Notes: generated from the letters alone by a model not told the origin. Shown: positions 37,015-45,576, counted from the stretch's first letter. The stretch: DNA of 64,000 bases from an uncultured Allomuricauda sp. (GCF_947258355.1 NZ_CAMYIC010000040.1:37085-101084); one strand, 5' to 3'. Made by a program: numbers and translations.

Positions 37015-37994
37015 ATTTTTTCACCATGTGCCTCCACAATGTGCTTTACAATGGAGAGTCCAAGTCCAGAACCTCCTTCTGAACGGCTACCACTTTGGTC
37101 TACACGATAAAAACGTTCAAAAAGTCTTGGAATATGCTGTTTTGGAATTCCTCCGCCATTATCGGTGACTCGGACAATGACCTTGTTTTTAATCAAGTTT
37201 TCCACACTCACCTCTGTGGTTCCTTTTGGCAATCCATATTTAATGGAGTTGACCAGCAGGTTGCTAATCACTTGCTGTATTTTTTCCTTGTCCCCATTCA
37301 CATAAATGGGTTCTGGATATTCCATATCAAAAGTGAGGGATATTTCCTTGCGAGCCGCTTTCATTTCCAACAGGTCGAAGGTATTTTTAATGAGTTCGAT
37401 GATATCAAAATCCTCTCGCTCCAATTTTAGTTCACCTGCTTCCAACTTAGTGATAAGGTCAAGATCTTTCACAATATAAATGAGTCTCTCTACCCCTTTG
37501 TTTGCTCGTTGGAGATACTTTTTCCGAAGCTTTTTATCCTTCATAGCACCGTCCAAAAGCGTTAAAATATAGCCTTGCACAGTAAACAGTGGAGTTTTTA
37601 ACTCATGGGATACGTTCCCCAAAAAGTCTTTCCTGTATTCTTCACGTATTTTGAGGGTGTCGATTTCAATTTTCTTGCCTTCGGCGAACTTTTCTATTTC
37701 TTCAACCAAAGTACGCATATCAGTAGTAACCGGTTTGGAAGAGAACGAAGATGACTCCAAGAGGGAAACATCATCATAAATTCTTTTGATACGTCTGTAA
37801 ATAAAACGTTCAACCCGAATCTGGATAATAGCGAAACAAATGGCAAAACAAATGAGAGCAAAAAGTAGGGTATGTGGCCAATCCATATAATCCACATCCA
37901 CGTGAAACCCTACAAATACCGCGGTGATCAAAATGGTGATGACCAAAGAAGACCGTAACGCAAATTTGTATGATTTCTTTAGTTTAATGGCCAT
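36891..37994 (-). CDS. Sensor histidine kinase (PhoR-like)
   Basis: A 367-residue kinase with two membrane helices (15-30, 42-58), a short juxtamembrane segment, a HisKA domain with phosphoacceptor H130 in NVSHELKTPL, and an HATPase with the N, G1 and G2 boxes (NLLVNSIKYG, DNGGGIP, GSGLGLSIVKH). A large sensory domain is missing, as in many PhoR proteins. It overlaps the response regulator stop by one base (TAATG). The 3' end overlaps the convergent glycosyltransferase by 124 bp; the residues after FSFTLEK are the non-conserved tail. Confidence 0.9.
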   Translation of the reverse strand: MAIKLKKSYKFALRSSLVITILITAVFVGFHVDVDYMDWPHTLLFALICFAICFAIIQIRVERFIYRRIKRIYDDVSLLESSSFSSKPVTTDMRTLVEEIEKFAEGKKIEIDTLKIREEYRKDFLGNVSHELKTPLFTVQGYILTLLDGAMKDKKLRKKYLQRANKGVERLIYIVKDLDLITKLEAGELKLEREDFDIIELIKNTFDLLEMKAARKEISLTFDMEYPEPIYVNGDKEKIQQVISNLLVNSIKYGLPKGTTEVSVENLIKNKVIVRVTDNGGGIPKQHIPRLFERFYRVDQSGSRSEGGSGLGLSIVKHIVEAHGEKIYVESEVDVGSEFSFTLEKASNAQVSEKTPNKEEKSAIDSN

Positions 37995-38680
37995 TAGAGC
38001 ACAAACTTATACCCCACGCCCTTAACGGTTTTAAAGTGGTGGTCTCCGATTTTCTCACGCAGTTTTCTAATATGGACATCGATGGTTCGGCCGCCAACAA
38101 CCACTTCGTTACCCCAAACTTTATCCAAGATAACTTCGCGCTTAAAGACTTTGTTTGGCTTAGAGGTCAAAAGGGACAATAGTTCAAATTCCTTTCTGGG
38201 CAAAACCATTTCCTCTCCACTATTTACAATTTTATATTCTTCCCGGTTAATTACGATGTCTCCCACCTTAACAATATCCTCTATTTCCTTCTTATCATCT
38301 TTTAACCTTCTCAACAAGGCTTTTACCTTGCTCACCAAAACTTTGGGCTTAATGGGTTTGGTAATGTAATCGTCCGCTCCGGCATCAAAACCTGCAACTT
38401 GGGAATAATCCTCTCCCCTTGCAGTTAAAAAAGTGATTATGGTATTGTCCAATCCCGGTGTGTTCCTAATTACTTCACATGCTTCAATACCATCCATTTC
38501 CGGCATCATAACATCCATTATAATAAGATGTGGGTTTTTCTTTTTTGCTTTCGCTACGCCCTCTACTCCGTTTTTGGCGGTAAAGACCTCATAACCTTCT
38601 GAGGAAAGATTATAGCTTAAAATTTCCAGAATATCAGGTTCATCGTCAACGAGTAGAATCTTAATGTCCTTGTTTTTCAT
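37994..38680 (-). CDS. OmpR/PhoB-family response regulator
   Basis: A 228-residue regulator: receiver domain with acidic pocket D12/D13 and phosphoacceptor D56 (IIMDVMMPEMDG), then a winged-helix OmpR/PhoB DNA-binding domain (LPRKEFELLSLLTSKPNKVF, GRTIDVHIRKLREKIG). It is co-transcribed with the histidine kinase. The neighbouring TonB receptor gene is divergent and its promoter carries 11-bp-spaced direct repeats of the kind PhoB-type dimers bind, so this pair probably controls that locus. Phosphate as the signal is inferred from family similarity only. Confidence 0.9.
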   Translation of the reverse strand: MKNKDIKILLVDDEPDILEILSYNLSSEGYEVFTAKNGVEGVAKAKKKNPHLIIMDVMMPEMDGIEACEVIRNTPGLDNTIITFLTARGEDYSQVAGFDAGADDYITKPIKPKVLVSKVKALLRRLKDDKKEIEDIVKVGDIVINREEYKIVNSGEEMVLPRKEFELLSLLTSKPNKVFKREVILDKVWGNEVVVGGRTIDVHIRKLREKIGDHHFKTVKGVGYKFVL

Positions 38681-38761
38681 GGGATGGTATTTCTATGTTA
38701 AACGCCCAAATGTAAAGATAATACACTTACAGGTTATATGCTTAACATTGATTTAATCTAG

Positions 38762-38810
38762 TAACATTATTGTAACAGAACTGAAATAAACACTTAACAT
38801 ACAACTAACA
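38762..38810 (+). promoter_or_regulatory. Paired TAACA direct repeats on an 11-bp register (candidate PhoB-type operator)
   Basis: TAACA occurs at 38762, 38773, 38795 and 38806: two pairs with 11-bp spacing inside each pair and 22 bp between pairs, so all four lie on one face of the helix. PhoB/OmpR-type regulators bind as head-to-tail dimers to 11-bp direct repeats, and a PhoB-like gene diverges from this spot. A fifth TAACA at 38743 is out of register. Confidence 0.55.
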
Positions 38811-38830
38811 CGGCTTTTACAACCCACCCG

Positions 38831-38838
38831 TTTCTTTG
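38831..38838 (+). promoter_or_regulatory. -7-like element (TTTCTTTG) of TonB receptor gene
   Basis: TTTCTTTG differs from TAnnTTTG at one base and begins 20 bases after the last TAACA repeat, so the repeats take the place of a -33 box, as at activator-dependent promoters. Transcription would start near 38845, ahead of the ATG at 38867. Confidence 0.4.
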
Positions 38839-38866
38839 CCCCAAAATTAATCCTACAGAGCAGCGT

Positions 38867-41692
38867 ATGAAAACATATCTAATATTGGCCTTTTCTTTTT
38901 TCACCTTAATGCTATCTGCACAACAGAATGGTAGCGTTGTAGGGAAACTTACAGATAAGGAACTTAATGATGATCCTCTACCTTTTGCCAATGTTTTGAT
39001 AAAAGGAACCACCATGGGAACCACCTCGGATTTCGATGGGCTTTTCCAGATTGCCGATGTTGAACCCGGAACCTATACTTTAGTATTTAGCTTCTTGGGA
39101 TATGAAACTTTAGAGATTCCCAATGTTGTGGTCGAGGCGGGAAAAGTTACCGAAATCAATGCTGGTCTTGGTGCCAGTAGTGTGGGACTGGATGAGGTTG
39201 TTGTAACAACTACGGCGAGCAAAGACTCTGAGATAGCTTTATTGTTACAACAAAAGAATGCCTTGGTAATGCAAGAAGCCATCAGTGCAGAAGCGCTTAC
39301 CCTTAAAGGTATCGACGATGCCGCTGCTGCTGTAGCTCAAATTTCAGGGATATCCAAGCAGCAAGGATCAAGTAATGTATATGTAAGGGGTTTGGGTGAT
39401 CGTTACCAAAACACTACCATGAACGGATTGTCCTTGCCATCTAATGATGTAAACAAGAAGAACATCAACTTGGACCTGTTTGGGTCGAGTATAATCGAAA
39501 ATGTAGCGGTAAGCAAAGCGTATAGCCCAACTTTCTATGGGGATTTTGCCGCAGGCAATGTAAATGTAGACTCAAAGGAGTATACTGGAGATGGATATAT
39601 TGAAGTTTCTTTAGGTGGTGGTGTCAATACCAATGCGGCCGGTGAAGAATTCTTGAAGAGCGAAGGAAGTAGTGACTTTGGTTTTTATAACCGATACGAC
39701 AACGATCCATTCGCAGTTGTACTCTCCCATGGTGTTGATCCAGAATCCAGCTGGGAGCCCATTAATGTTTCCGGCGCTATTGAAGGAGGGTATTCTTTCA
39801 ATTTTAATAATGATGAATCAAGGTTGAGCTTTTTTGGAGCGGCAAGCTTTTCGAACGGATTCGAAATTTGGGAAGGTCCAGCACGTGATTTTACCAATGT
39901 ACTGAAAATTGATTTCCCCAACGTTCGTGAATACGCTTACAAAACCACTACCACCACCCTTGGGAATATTTCGTACAGAATCAACAGCGAAAATAAGATC
40001 AAGTTTAATTCCCTTTTTGTGAACAGTGCTGCTGACCGTGTTGGTTACTACGGTGTAAATGGACAAGGTACTAATAGGGATGCCATACTTAATACGGACG
40101 AGGGCTTTTATGTGATGAACGTTCAGTTCAATCAGGATATGATTTTTGTGAACCAGTTGACAGGCCAACACATTTTTGATGAAAAACTTAGTTTAGATTG
40201 GGGCGTTGGTTTCAACAAGGTGTTTTCTGATGAACCGGACAGAAAAAGAATCACTTTGGAGAACTATCAGTTCGCCTTGGATAATGACAACTCCACAAAT
40301 CCGGTATTCTACACCAACATCCCTTTTGACAACCAAAGGTTTTTCCAAAGTATAGAAGATGATGAATTGAACAGTTTTATGAACCTTGGCTACCAAGCTT
40401 CGGAAAAAGTAAAGTTCAACTTCGGTTACAATGGAAGAAGAAAAGAACGTAGATTCAACAGTATTAGATACGGTTACGATATCCAAGATAGGGACAACAC
40501 ACCAATCACCGATGTTAACAACCTAGATCCAATTTTTGACGTAACCAACATTAATATTCCTGATGGCGAAGGGCTTTGGAACACTATTGTACTGAACCCT
40601 ATCAGCAATGAAATCGGAAACACCAATAGACCTGGACTAGCGGAAAACACCTATAAAGGGAACTTGGATATCCATGCACTTTATGCAACTGCCGAATTGG
40701 GTCTTTCGGATAAATTGAGCATTGTTCCTGGTTTGCGTGTTGAGTCTTACAGCCAAAAAGTGATATATGATGTAATCAATATTAGCGCTACCGATCCTGG
40801 TTTTAGGGAAGTTTACGAAAATATTTTCTTGCCAAGTTTGAACGCTAAATATTCCCTTACGGAAAACTCCAACTTAAGGGCAAGTTTTAGTAAAACAGCA
40901 TCTTTCCCGGAATTTAAAGAAGCTGCTCCCTTTGTTTATGAGTCGGTAACCCAAAGAGTTGGTGGTAACCCTGACTTGTTGGGAGGACTGGATGGAAATG
41001 GTCCCACATACTCCGATATTTACAACTACGACCTTAAATACGAATGGTTCTTGGAAAGAGGCGAGATTATTTCCATCGCTGCTTTTGCCAAAACCATAAA
41101 AGATCCAGTAAACCGAGTGGTTGCTGCCGATGCAACAGGAACACAACGTTATTTTAGAACAGGTGAACAAGCTGACGTGTATGGGGTTGAGCTGGAATTG
41201 CGTAAAAACTTGCTAATGGATGCCGATGAGAATGCTATCGTATCCGCGGGTGTCAACGCTGCTTACACCCATACAGAACAGGATTTGAGAGATATACCTG
41301 CTGGAACCGAAAATACTTTCGGAACCACATTCGATAGAGATTCCGATGAACTTGAAGGTGCTTCGCCCTTTATCATAAACGCAGATTTGAACTATAGTCC
41401 TGTATTTGGCAACTATAAGCCAAAAGCTACGGTGGCCTTCTCTTATTTCTCCGATCGTATCTTCTCTTTGGGAGCAGGTAGCTTGGGGAACATAGTGGAG
41501 AGAGCCGTACCTACATTGAATTTTGTTTGGCAAAATTCATTCGGAGAGCACTTCGAAGCCAACCTTTCTGCAAAAAATATTTTAGATCCAGACATCTCTT
41601 TGGTAAGGGAAGGTACCGGAATCGGGGATGTCATCATACGAGAGTATAACCTTGGGGTTAACGTTGGGCTAACCCTTAAATATAAATTTTAA
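38867..41692 (+). CDS. TonB-dependent outer-membrane receptor with CarboxypepD-like N-terminal domain
   Basis: A 941-residue receptor: Sec signal peptide (to about LSAQ), a carboxypeptidase-regulatory-like beta-sandwich (about 22-105; GSVVGKLTDKE, TTSDFDGLFQIADVEPGTYT), a plug domain (about 130-250; VYVRGLGDRYQNTTMNGLSL), and a beta barrel ending NVGLTLKYKF. It is not followed by a SusD gene; instead a beta-helix lipoprotein follows 21 bases later. The divergent PhoBR-like pair and the operator repeats upstream suggest induction under nutrient limitation, perhaps phosphate. The ligand is unknown. Confidence 0.9.
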   Translation: MKTYLILAFSFFTLMLSAQQNGSVVGKLTDKELNDDPLPFANVLIKGTTMGTTSDFDGLFQIADVEPGTYTLVFSFLGYETLEIPNVVVEAGKVTEINAGLGASSVGLDEVVVTTTASKDSEIALLLQQKNALVMQEAISAEALTLKGIDDAAAAVAQISGISKQQGSSNVYVRGLGDRYQNTTMNGLSLPSNDVNKKNINLDLFGSSIIENVAVSKAYSPTFYGDFAAGNVNVDSKEYTGDGYIEVSLGGGVNTNAAGEEFLKSEGSSDFGFYNRYDNDPFAVVLSHGVDPESSWEPINVSGAIEGGYSFNFNNDESRLSFFGAASFSNGFEIWEGPARDFTNVLKIDFPNVREYAYKTTTTTLGNISYRINSENKIKFNSLFVNSAADRVGYYGVNGQGTNRDAILNTDEGFYVMNVQFNQDMIFVNQLTGQHIFDEKLSLDWGVGFNKVFSDEPDRKRITLENYQFALDNDNSTNPVFYTNIPFDNQRFFQSIEDDELNSFMNLGYQASEKVKFNFGYNGRRKERRFNSIRYGYDIQDRDNTPITDVNNLDPIFDVTNINIPDGEGLWNTIVLNPISNEIGNTNRPGLAENTYKGNLDIHALYATAELGLSDKLSIVPGLRVESYSQKVIYDVINISATDPGFREVYENIFLPSLNAKYSLTENSNLRASFSKTASFPEFKEAAPFVYESVTQRVGGNPDLLGGLDGNGPTYSDIYNYDLKYEWFLERGEIISIAAFAKTIKDPVNRVVAADATGTQRYFRTGEQADVYGVELELRKNLLMDADENAIVSAGVNAAYTHTEQDLRDIPAGTENTFGTTFDRDSDELEGASPFIINADLNYSPVFGNYKPKATVAFSYFSDRIFSLGAGSLGNIVERAVPTLNFVWQNSFGEHFEANLSAKNILDPDISLVREGTGIGDVIIREYNLGVNVGLTLKYKF

Positions 41693-41713
41693 TTCTTTTT
41701 AAATTTCTGACAA

Positions 41714-42916
41714 ATGAAAAACAAGTTTTTATTTTTAGGTATAGCCGCCGCTTTGTTCATTGCTTGTGAAGCGGACGATACCTCCGATATTGTTATCAAC
41801 GATAGCAGTGTTACGAACAATACCACCAACAACACAACTGGAGGTGGTGGTGAAGAAACAACAACTGTAAACCTGAGTGGTGTGTACACATCTGACCTAT
41901 TATTGGATGCTGATACAGAGTATATCGTTACAGGTCCAGTTCTTATTGCTGATGGGGCTACAATGACCGTACCTGCCGGTATGACGATCAAGGCCGAGCC
42001 TGTAGGGGTAAATGCCTACATTGCCATTCAACAAGGTGCAAGAATCGTTGCCAACGGTACTGCTTCCAATCCAATTGTATTTACTTCAAATGCAGCAAAT
42101 CCAAGTTCAGGAAACTGGGGAGGTATCGTACTTTGTGGTAGAGCACCTATCAACTCAACTGCTGATGGTTCAGAAGATACGGCTACAACAGAGGTTGGAG
42201 GTCTTTCTTTCGGAGGAAACACTCCAGGAGATGATTCCGGAAGCCTACAGTATGTTCGTATCGAGTATGCTGGTGGTGCCATTGATGGTAACGCTGAGTT
42301 GAACGGACTTTCTGTTTACGGTGTTGGAACTGGAACAACTATCGATTATGTACAAGTTTACGAAGGTTCTGATGACGGATTCGAATTCTTTGGTGGTACT
42401 GTTGAAGCAAGCCACTTGGTAGTTGTAAACTCTGAGGATGATTCCATTGACTGGACAGAAGGATTCGTTGGATCTTTGACAGATGTTTATGTACAGCACG
42501 GAACCAGCCACGACAAAGCTTTTGAGTGCGATGGTTACAATACGGACTTCAGTAACGAGGGAGGATATTTCTCTGCTCCTACTGTAACCAATGTAACAAT
42601 TGTTGGTGTTAATGATGGAACCAGTGAAGCAATCAGACTAAGAGCTGGTACTCAAGGTACGTTCACCAATGTTGTTTTCAACGACTTCGATGAAGCATTT
42701 GACTTGGATGGTGATGCAGGTGACAACCCAACCGGACAAGGTGTATTGGACGACCTATTGAATGCTGTGGATGTAACATTCAACAATGTTACCACTACAT
42801 TGAAAAACGATACCGGAGAAGTTTTCGACGAATCAGACTTCATTACAGGTGTTGGTAACGGTACAGGGACCGATATTGCTACTTGGGGAGCTGGTTGGAC
42901 AGTTGGTATCAACTAG
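41714..42916 (+). CDS. Surface lipoprotein with probable right-handed beta-helix
   Basis: A 400-residue lipoprotein with lipobox FIAC; the residues after the cysteine are acidic (EADDTSD), like flavobacterial surface-export signals. A Thr/Gly/Asn linker follows, then a long run of short repeating beta strands (GVYTSDLLLDADTEYIVTGP, ADGATMTVPAGMTIK, VQVYEGSDDGFEFFGG, TNVVFNDFDEAFDLDGDA) characteristic of a parallel beta-helix with many acidic loops. It is co-transcribed with the TonB receptor and occupies the SusD position, so it may be a surface ligand- or ion-binding partner. No enzyme signature is seen. Confidence 0.75.
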   Translation: MKNKFLFLGIAAALFIACEADDTSDIVINDSSVTNNTTNNTTGGGGEETTTVNLSGVYTSDLLLDADTEYIVTGPVLIADGATMTVPAGMTIKAEPVGVNAYIAIQQGARIVANGTASNPIVFTSNAANPSSGNWGGIVLCGRAPINSTADGSEDTATTEVGGLSFGGNTPGDDSGSLQYVRIEYAGGAIDGNAELNGLSVYGVGTGTTIDYVQVYEGSDDGFEFFGGTVEASHLVVVNSEDDSIDWTEGFVGSLTDVYVQHGTSHDKAFECDGYNTDFSNEGGYFSAPTVTNVTIVGVNDGTSEAIRLRAGTQGTFTNVVFNDFDEAFDLDGDAGDNPTGQGVLDDLLNAVDVTFNNVTTTLKNDTGEVFDESDFITGVGNGTGTDIATWGAGWTVGIN

Positions 42917-42940
42917 TAAAATTCCTTACTAAATTTATAG

Positions 42941-42970
42941 AGCCCTCGACGTATCGAGGGCTTCTTTTTT
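42941..42970 (+). terminator. Rho-independent terminator after TonB/beta-helix operon
   Basis: A 9-bp perfect stem (AGCCCTCGA / TCGAGGGCT) with a four-base loop is followed by a T-run, 25 bases after the lipoprotein stop. Confidence 0.85.
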
Positions 42971-43033
42971 GCATTTCATCGAAAAGTAACCCCCTATTCG
43001 TCAAACGGTTCCACTTTCGCATCGCAATTTTTA

Positions 43034-43041
43034 TATATTTG
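43034..43041 (+). promoter_or_regulatory. -7 element (TATATTTG) for first mini T9SS gene
   Basis: TATATTTG is a perfect TAnnTTTG match 28 bases before the ATG at 43069; transcription would start near 43048. No -33 TTG at the usual spacing. Confidence 0.4.
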
Positions 43042-43068
43042 TGGCATACCGTTTGTTACCATTAACGT

Positions 43069-43380
43069 ATGAAGCACTTTTACCTCGTCATTCTATTTTT
43101 TGTCTGTGCACTTGGGTTTTCTCAGGAAAGCGCCAAATCCAGTGCGGATATTGACGGGTTTAAGCTTTATCCCAACCCTGTTACACAAGGCAAGGTTTAT
43201 ATTGAGACCTCTCTCAATGCTCCCAAAAAAATTCTGGTTTTTGATGTGTTGGGAACACAGGTGCTTCAAACCACCATTTTAGGAAGGGAACTCAACCTTT
43301 CCGAACTGGATAAAGGCGTGTATATTTTAAGGGTTTTCGAAAAAAACAAAGTAGCCACTAGAAAGCTCATTGTGAAGTAG
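43069..43380 (+). CDS. Mini T9SS type A sorting-domain protein
   Basis: A 103-residue protein that is little more than a signal peptide (to about LGFSQ) plus a T9SS C-terminal domain: GFKLYPNPVTQGKVYIETS, ILVFDVLGTQVL, LNLSELDKGVYILRV and the final KLIVK. In larger proteins this domain directs export through the type IX system and is removed on attachment; here there is almost no cargo. It has its own -7 box and lies behind a strong terminator, and is followed by a similar small gene. Confidence 0.85.
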   Translation: MKHFYLVILFFVCALGFSQESAKSSADIDGFKLYPNPVTQGKVYIETSLNAPKKILVFDVLGTQVLQTTILGRELNLSELDKGVYILRVFEKNKVATRKLIVK

Positions 43381-43527
43381 TTCGCAACTTTTCACACCTC
43401 TTTCAGCAATCCTAAACAACAATTTTCAACGCTTTACCACCTGTTTTAGTGTTTTCACAACATAAAATGGTCAACATTGCACTGTTTACCTACTTTTATA
43501 CTGCACATATACCCCAAATCTGCTTGT

Positions 43528-43851
43528 ATGAAGAAAATCTACTTTGTTTTACTTATGGCTTTACCATTACTTTCTTTCGGTCAAGACCTGGTTACAGTGA
43601 ACAATGAGCCCGTTCAAGAGCTCAAAGGTTTTAAAATGTACCCAAACCCAGCTTATGGTAGTGAAGTGTACATCACTACAGAATCCAACGGCACCAAAGA
43701 AATCAAAGTTTATGATGTTTTTGGTGAAGTTGTGCTAACTAAAAGAATTACCACCAATACTTTGGACATATCCAGATTGGTTCCTGGTGTTTATGTGCTC
43801 CAAGTAACGGAACGCAAAAAAACCATGACCCGAAAACTGGTCGTAAAATAA
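43528..43851 (+). CDS. Mini T9SS type A sorting-domain protein (second copy)
   Basis: A 107-residue protein from the ATG at 43528 (a TTG frame begins 17 codons earlier and is rejected). Signal peptide to about LLSFGQ, a short spacer, then the sorting domain: GFKMYPNPAYGSEVYITTE, IKVYDVFGEVVLTKRI, LDISRLVPGVYVLQV and the final KLVVK. It resembles the upstream gene in length and layout, but sequence has diverged, so the pair is an old tandem duplication or two independent cargoes. A terminator follows. Confidence 0.85.
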   Translation: MKKIYFVLLMALPLLSFGQDLVTVNNEPVQELKGFKMYPNPAYGSEVYITTESNGTKEIKVYDVFGEVVLTKRITTNTLDISRLVPGVYVLQVTERKKTMTRKLVVK

Positions 43852-43868
43852 AAGAACAACACATTTTT

Positions 43869-43896
43869 AAAGCCCTTTTCACAAAGGGCTTTTTTA
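43869..43896 (+). terminator. Rho-independent terminator after second mini T9SS gene
   Basis: A 10-bp perfect stem (AAAGCCCTTT / AAAGGGCTTT) with loop TCAC runs into a T-tract. Confidence 0.85.
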
Positions 43897-43904
43897 TTTT
43901 TGGG

Positions 43905-43912
43905 TACTTTTG
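43905..43912 (+). promoter_or_regulatory. -7 element (TACTTTTG) for LuxE-like gene
   Basis: TACTTTTG fits TAnnTTTG and ends eight bases before the ATG at 43920, which would give a near-leaderless transcript. No -33 box is evident because the terminator occupies that position. Confidence 0.35.
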
Positions 43913-43919
43913 AACCTGA

Positions 43920-44906
43920 ATGAAACAGTTTGATGCCCATCGGATTTTCAATATCAACAATGCAGATGAATTTGATAGTTTAGCATTGGAAATATTTAGG
44001 TTTCAATATGAAAACAATAAGGTCTACGGACAATTTTGCGACCATCTTAAAAAGACACCACAAAATGTTTTCGACTACCTAAAAATTCCCTTTCTGCCCA
44101 TTTCATTTTTTAAGTCGCACAAGGTCCTTTCCGTCCAAAAAGAAGCAAAAGTTGTTTTTACCAGCAGCGGAACCACACAAACGACCACCAGCAACCATTT
44201 TGTGCCCGATATTGAACTTTACGAAGAAAGTTTTTTAACTGCTTTTCAAGAATTTTATGGTTCTCCAAGAGACTTTTGCATACTGGCTCTCTTACCATCG
44301 TATTTAGAAAGAAAAGGCTCTTCGCTGATCTATATGGTCAATAAACTTATAGATAACTCCGAACATCCGGAGAGCGGGTTCTATCTCCACAATCTTGAAG
44401 AACTTCATCAAAAACTTCAGGAACTCGATAAAAATGGCACGAAAACACTTTTGATCGGGGTTTCCTTTGCCCTGCTGGATTTGGCCGAACAATTTCCCAT
44501 GCATTTAAAAAACACCATTGTTATGGAAACCGGGGGAATGAAAGGACGTCGAAAAGAATTGATTCGTGAAGAATTACACCAAATCTTAAAGAAAGAATTG
44601 GGCGTACCTAAAATACATTCAGAATATGGGATGACGGAATTGTTGTCACAAGGATATTCGAAAGGAGACGGGGTTTTTAAAACACCGCCCTGGATGAAGA
44701 TAATCACACGTGACACCGAAGACCCGTTGACCATTCAATCCCAAGGTAAAACAGGAGGTATCAATGTTATCGACTTGGCCAATGTATATTCCTGTTCTTT
44801 TATTGCCACACAGGATTTAGGAAAAATCCATCTAGACGACTCATTTGAGGTACTCGGTCGATTTGATGATTCGGATATTAGAGGATGCAATTTAATGGTT
44901 CTTTAA
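43920..44906 (+). CDS. LuxE/PaaK-like adenylate-forming acyl-protein synthetase
   Basis: A 328-residue protein of the ANL (adenylate-forming) superfamily, LuxE-like by size and motifs: the phosphate-binding loop VVFTSSGTTQTTTS, HSEYGMTELLSQ and the closing GRFDDSDIRGCNLMV. LuxE activates fatty acids and transfers them to a carrier cysteine. No luxC/luxD, acyl carrier or polyketide genes lie nearby, so it works alone or with distant partners. Fatty-acid or aryl-acid activation is family-level inference. Confidence 0.75.
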   Translation: MKQFDAHRIFNINNADEFDSLALEIFRFQYENNKVYGQFCDHLKKTPQNVFDYLKIPFLPISFFKSHKVLSVQKEAKVVFTSSGTTQTTTSNHFVPDIELYEESFLTAFQEFYGSPRDFCILALLPSYLERKGSSLIYMVNKLIDNSEHPESGFYLHNLEELHQKLQELDKNGTKTLLIGVSFALLDLAEQFPMHLKNTIVMETGGMKGRRKELIREELHQILKKELGVPKIHSEYGMTELLSQGYSKGDGVFKTPPWMKIITRDTEDPLTIQSQGKTGGINVIDLANVYSCSFIATQDLGKIHLDDSFEVLGRFDDSDIRGCNLMVL

Positions 44907-44990
44907 AGGCTGAGAAGTCGATTTTATTCCCATTTACACAAAAAAAGGAACCTTTCACATATTTATAAGCATCATATTTTCAGGGTTATA

Positions 44991-45005
44991 CGTAATTTAA
45001 TTACG
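44991..45005. promoter_or_regulatory. 15-bp palindrome upstream of cupin gene
   Basis: CGTAATT-T-AATTACG is a perfect 7+1+7 palindrome ending 18 bases before the cupin start codon, a plausible operator. No regulator gene is adjacent. Confidence 0.3.
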
Positions 45006-45023
45006 AAACCAAACAAACATAAG

Positions 45024-45569
45024 ATGAATAGAAATGTATTTTTAAAGAGAAGCGCTCTATCTGCAGCGGCACTTGCTTCGCTGCCCGCTTTTGCCCATTT
45101 TTCTTCAAAAGAAGAGAAAGAAGGCAAACTACTGGATCCAAAAATCGTAAGAAGCGGTGAGGGAAAACAAGTAAATGTAATAGGAGACCAACAAACTTTT
45201 AAACTGACTAGCGAGGACACCAATGGCCTTTTCACATTAATTGAAGAAGTAAACCCACCTGGAACCATGATTCCTCCACATGTGCACACCAATGAGGACG
45301 AAATATTTAAAGTTTTGGAAGGGGAACTGGAGGTTACCGTAGGTGACGAAACCACAATTTTAAAAGCAGGAGACTTGGCCTTTGCACCTAAAAATGTTCC
45401 GCATACTTGGAAAGTCGTCGGAGACCAAGATTGTAAAACCATACTAAGCGTTTTTCCCGCAGGCCTGGAATTAATGTTCGAAGAATTGGGGAACTTACCA
45501 CCTGGACCACCAGATTTTGCCAAGATCAGCGAGATTTGTGGCAGATATGGTATTACCTTTTTAACATAA
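45024..45569 (+). CDS. Secreted cupin-domain protein
   Basis: A 181-residue protein with an export signal (MNRNVFLKRSALSAAALASL) and a single cupin barrel: the metal site PPHVHTNEDEIFKVLEGELE (the H-x-H ... E pattern) and the second motif APKNVPHTWKV. Cupins bind a divalent metal and serve as dioxygenases, isomerases or sensors; the substrate here is unknown. A hairpin terminator shared with tyrS follows. Confidence 0.8.
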   Translation: MNRNVFLKRSALSAAALASLPAFAHFSSKEEKEGKLLDPKIVRSGEGKQVNVIGDQQTFKLTSEDTNGLFTLIEEVNPPGTMIPPHVHTNEDEIFKVLEGELEVTVGDETTILKAGDLAFAPKNVPHTWKVVGDQDCKTILSVFPAGLELMFEELGNLPPGPPDFAKISEICGRYGITFLT

Positions 45570-45576
45570 AAAAACA

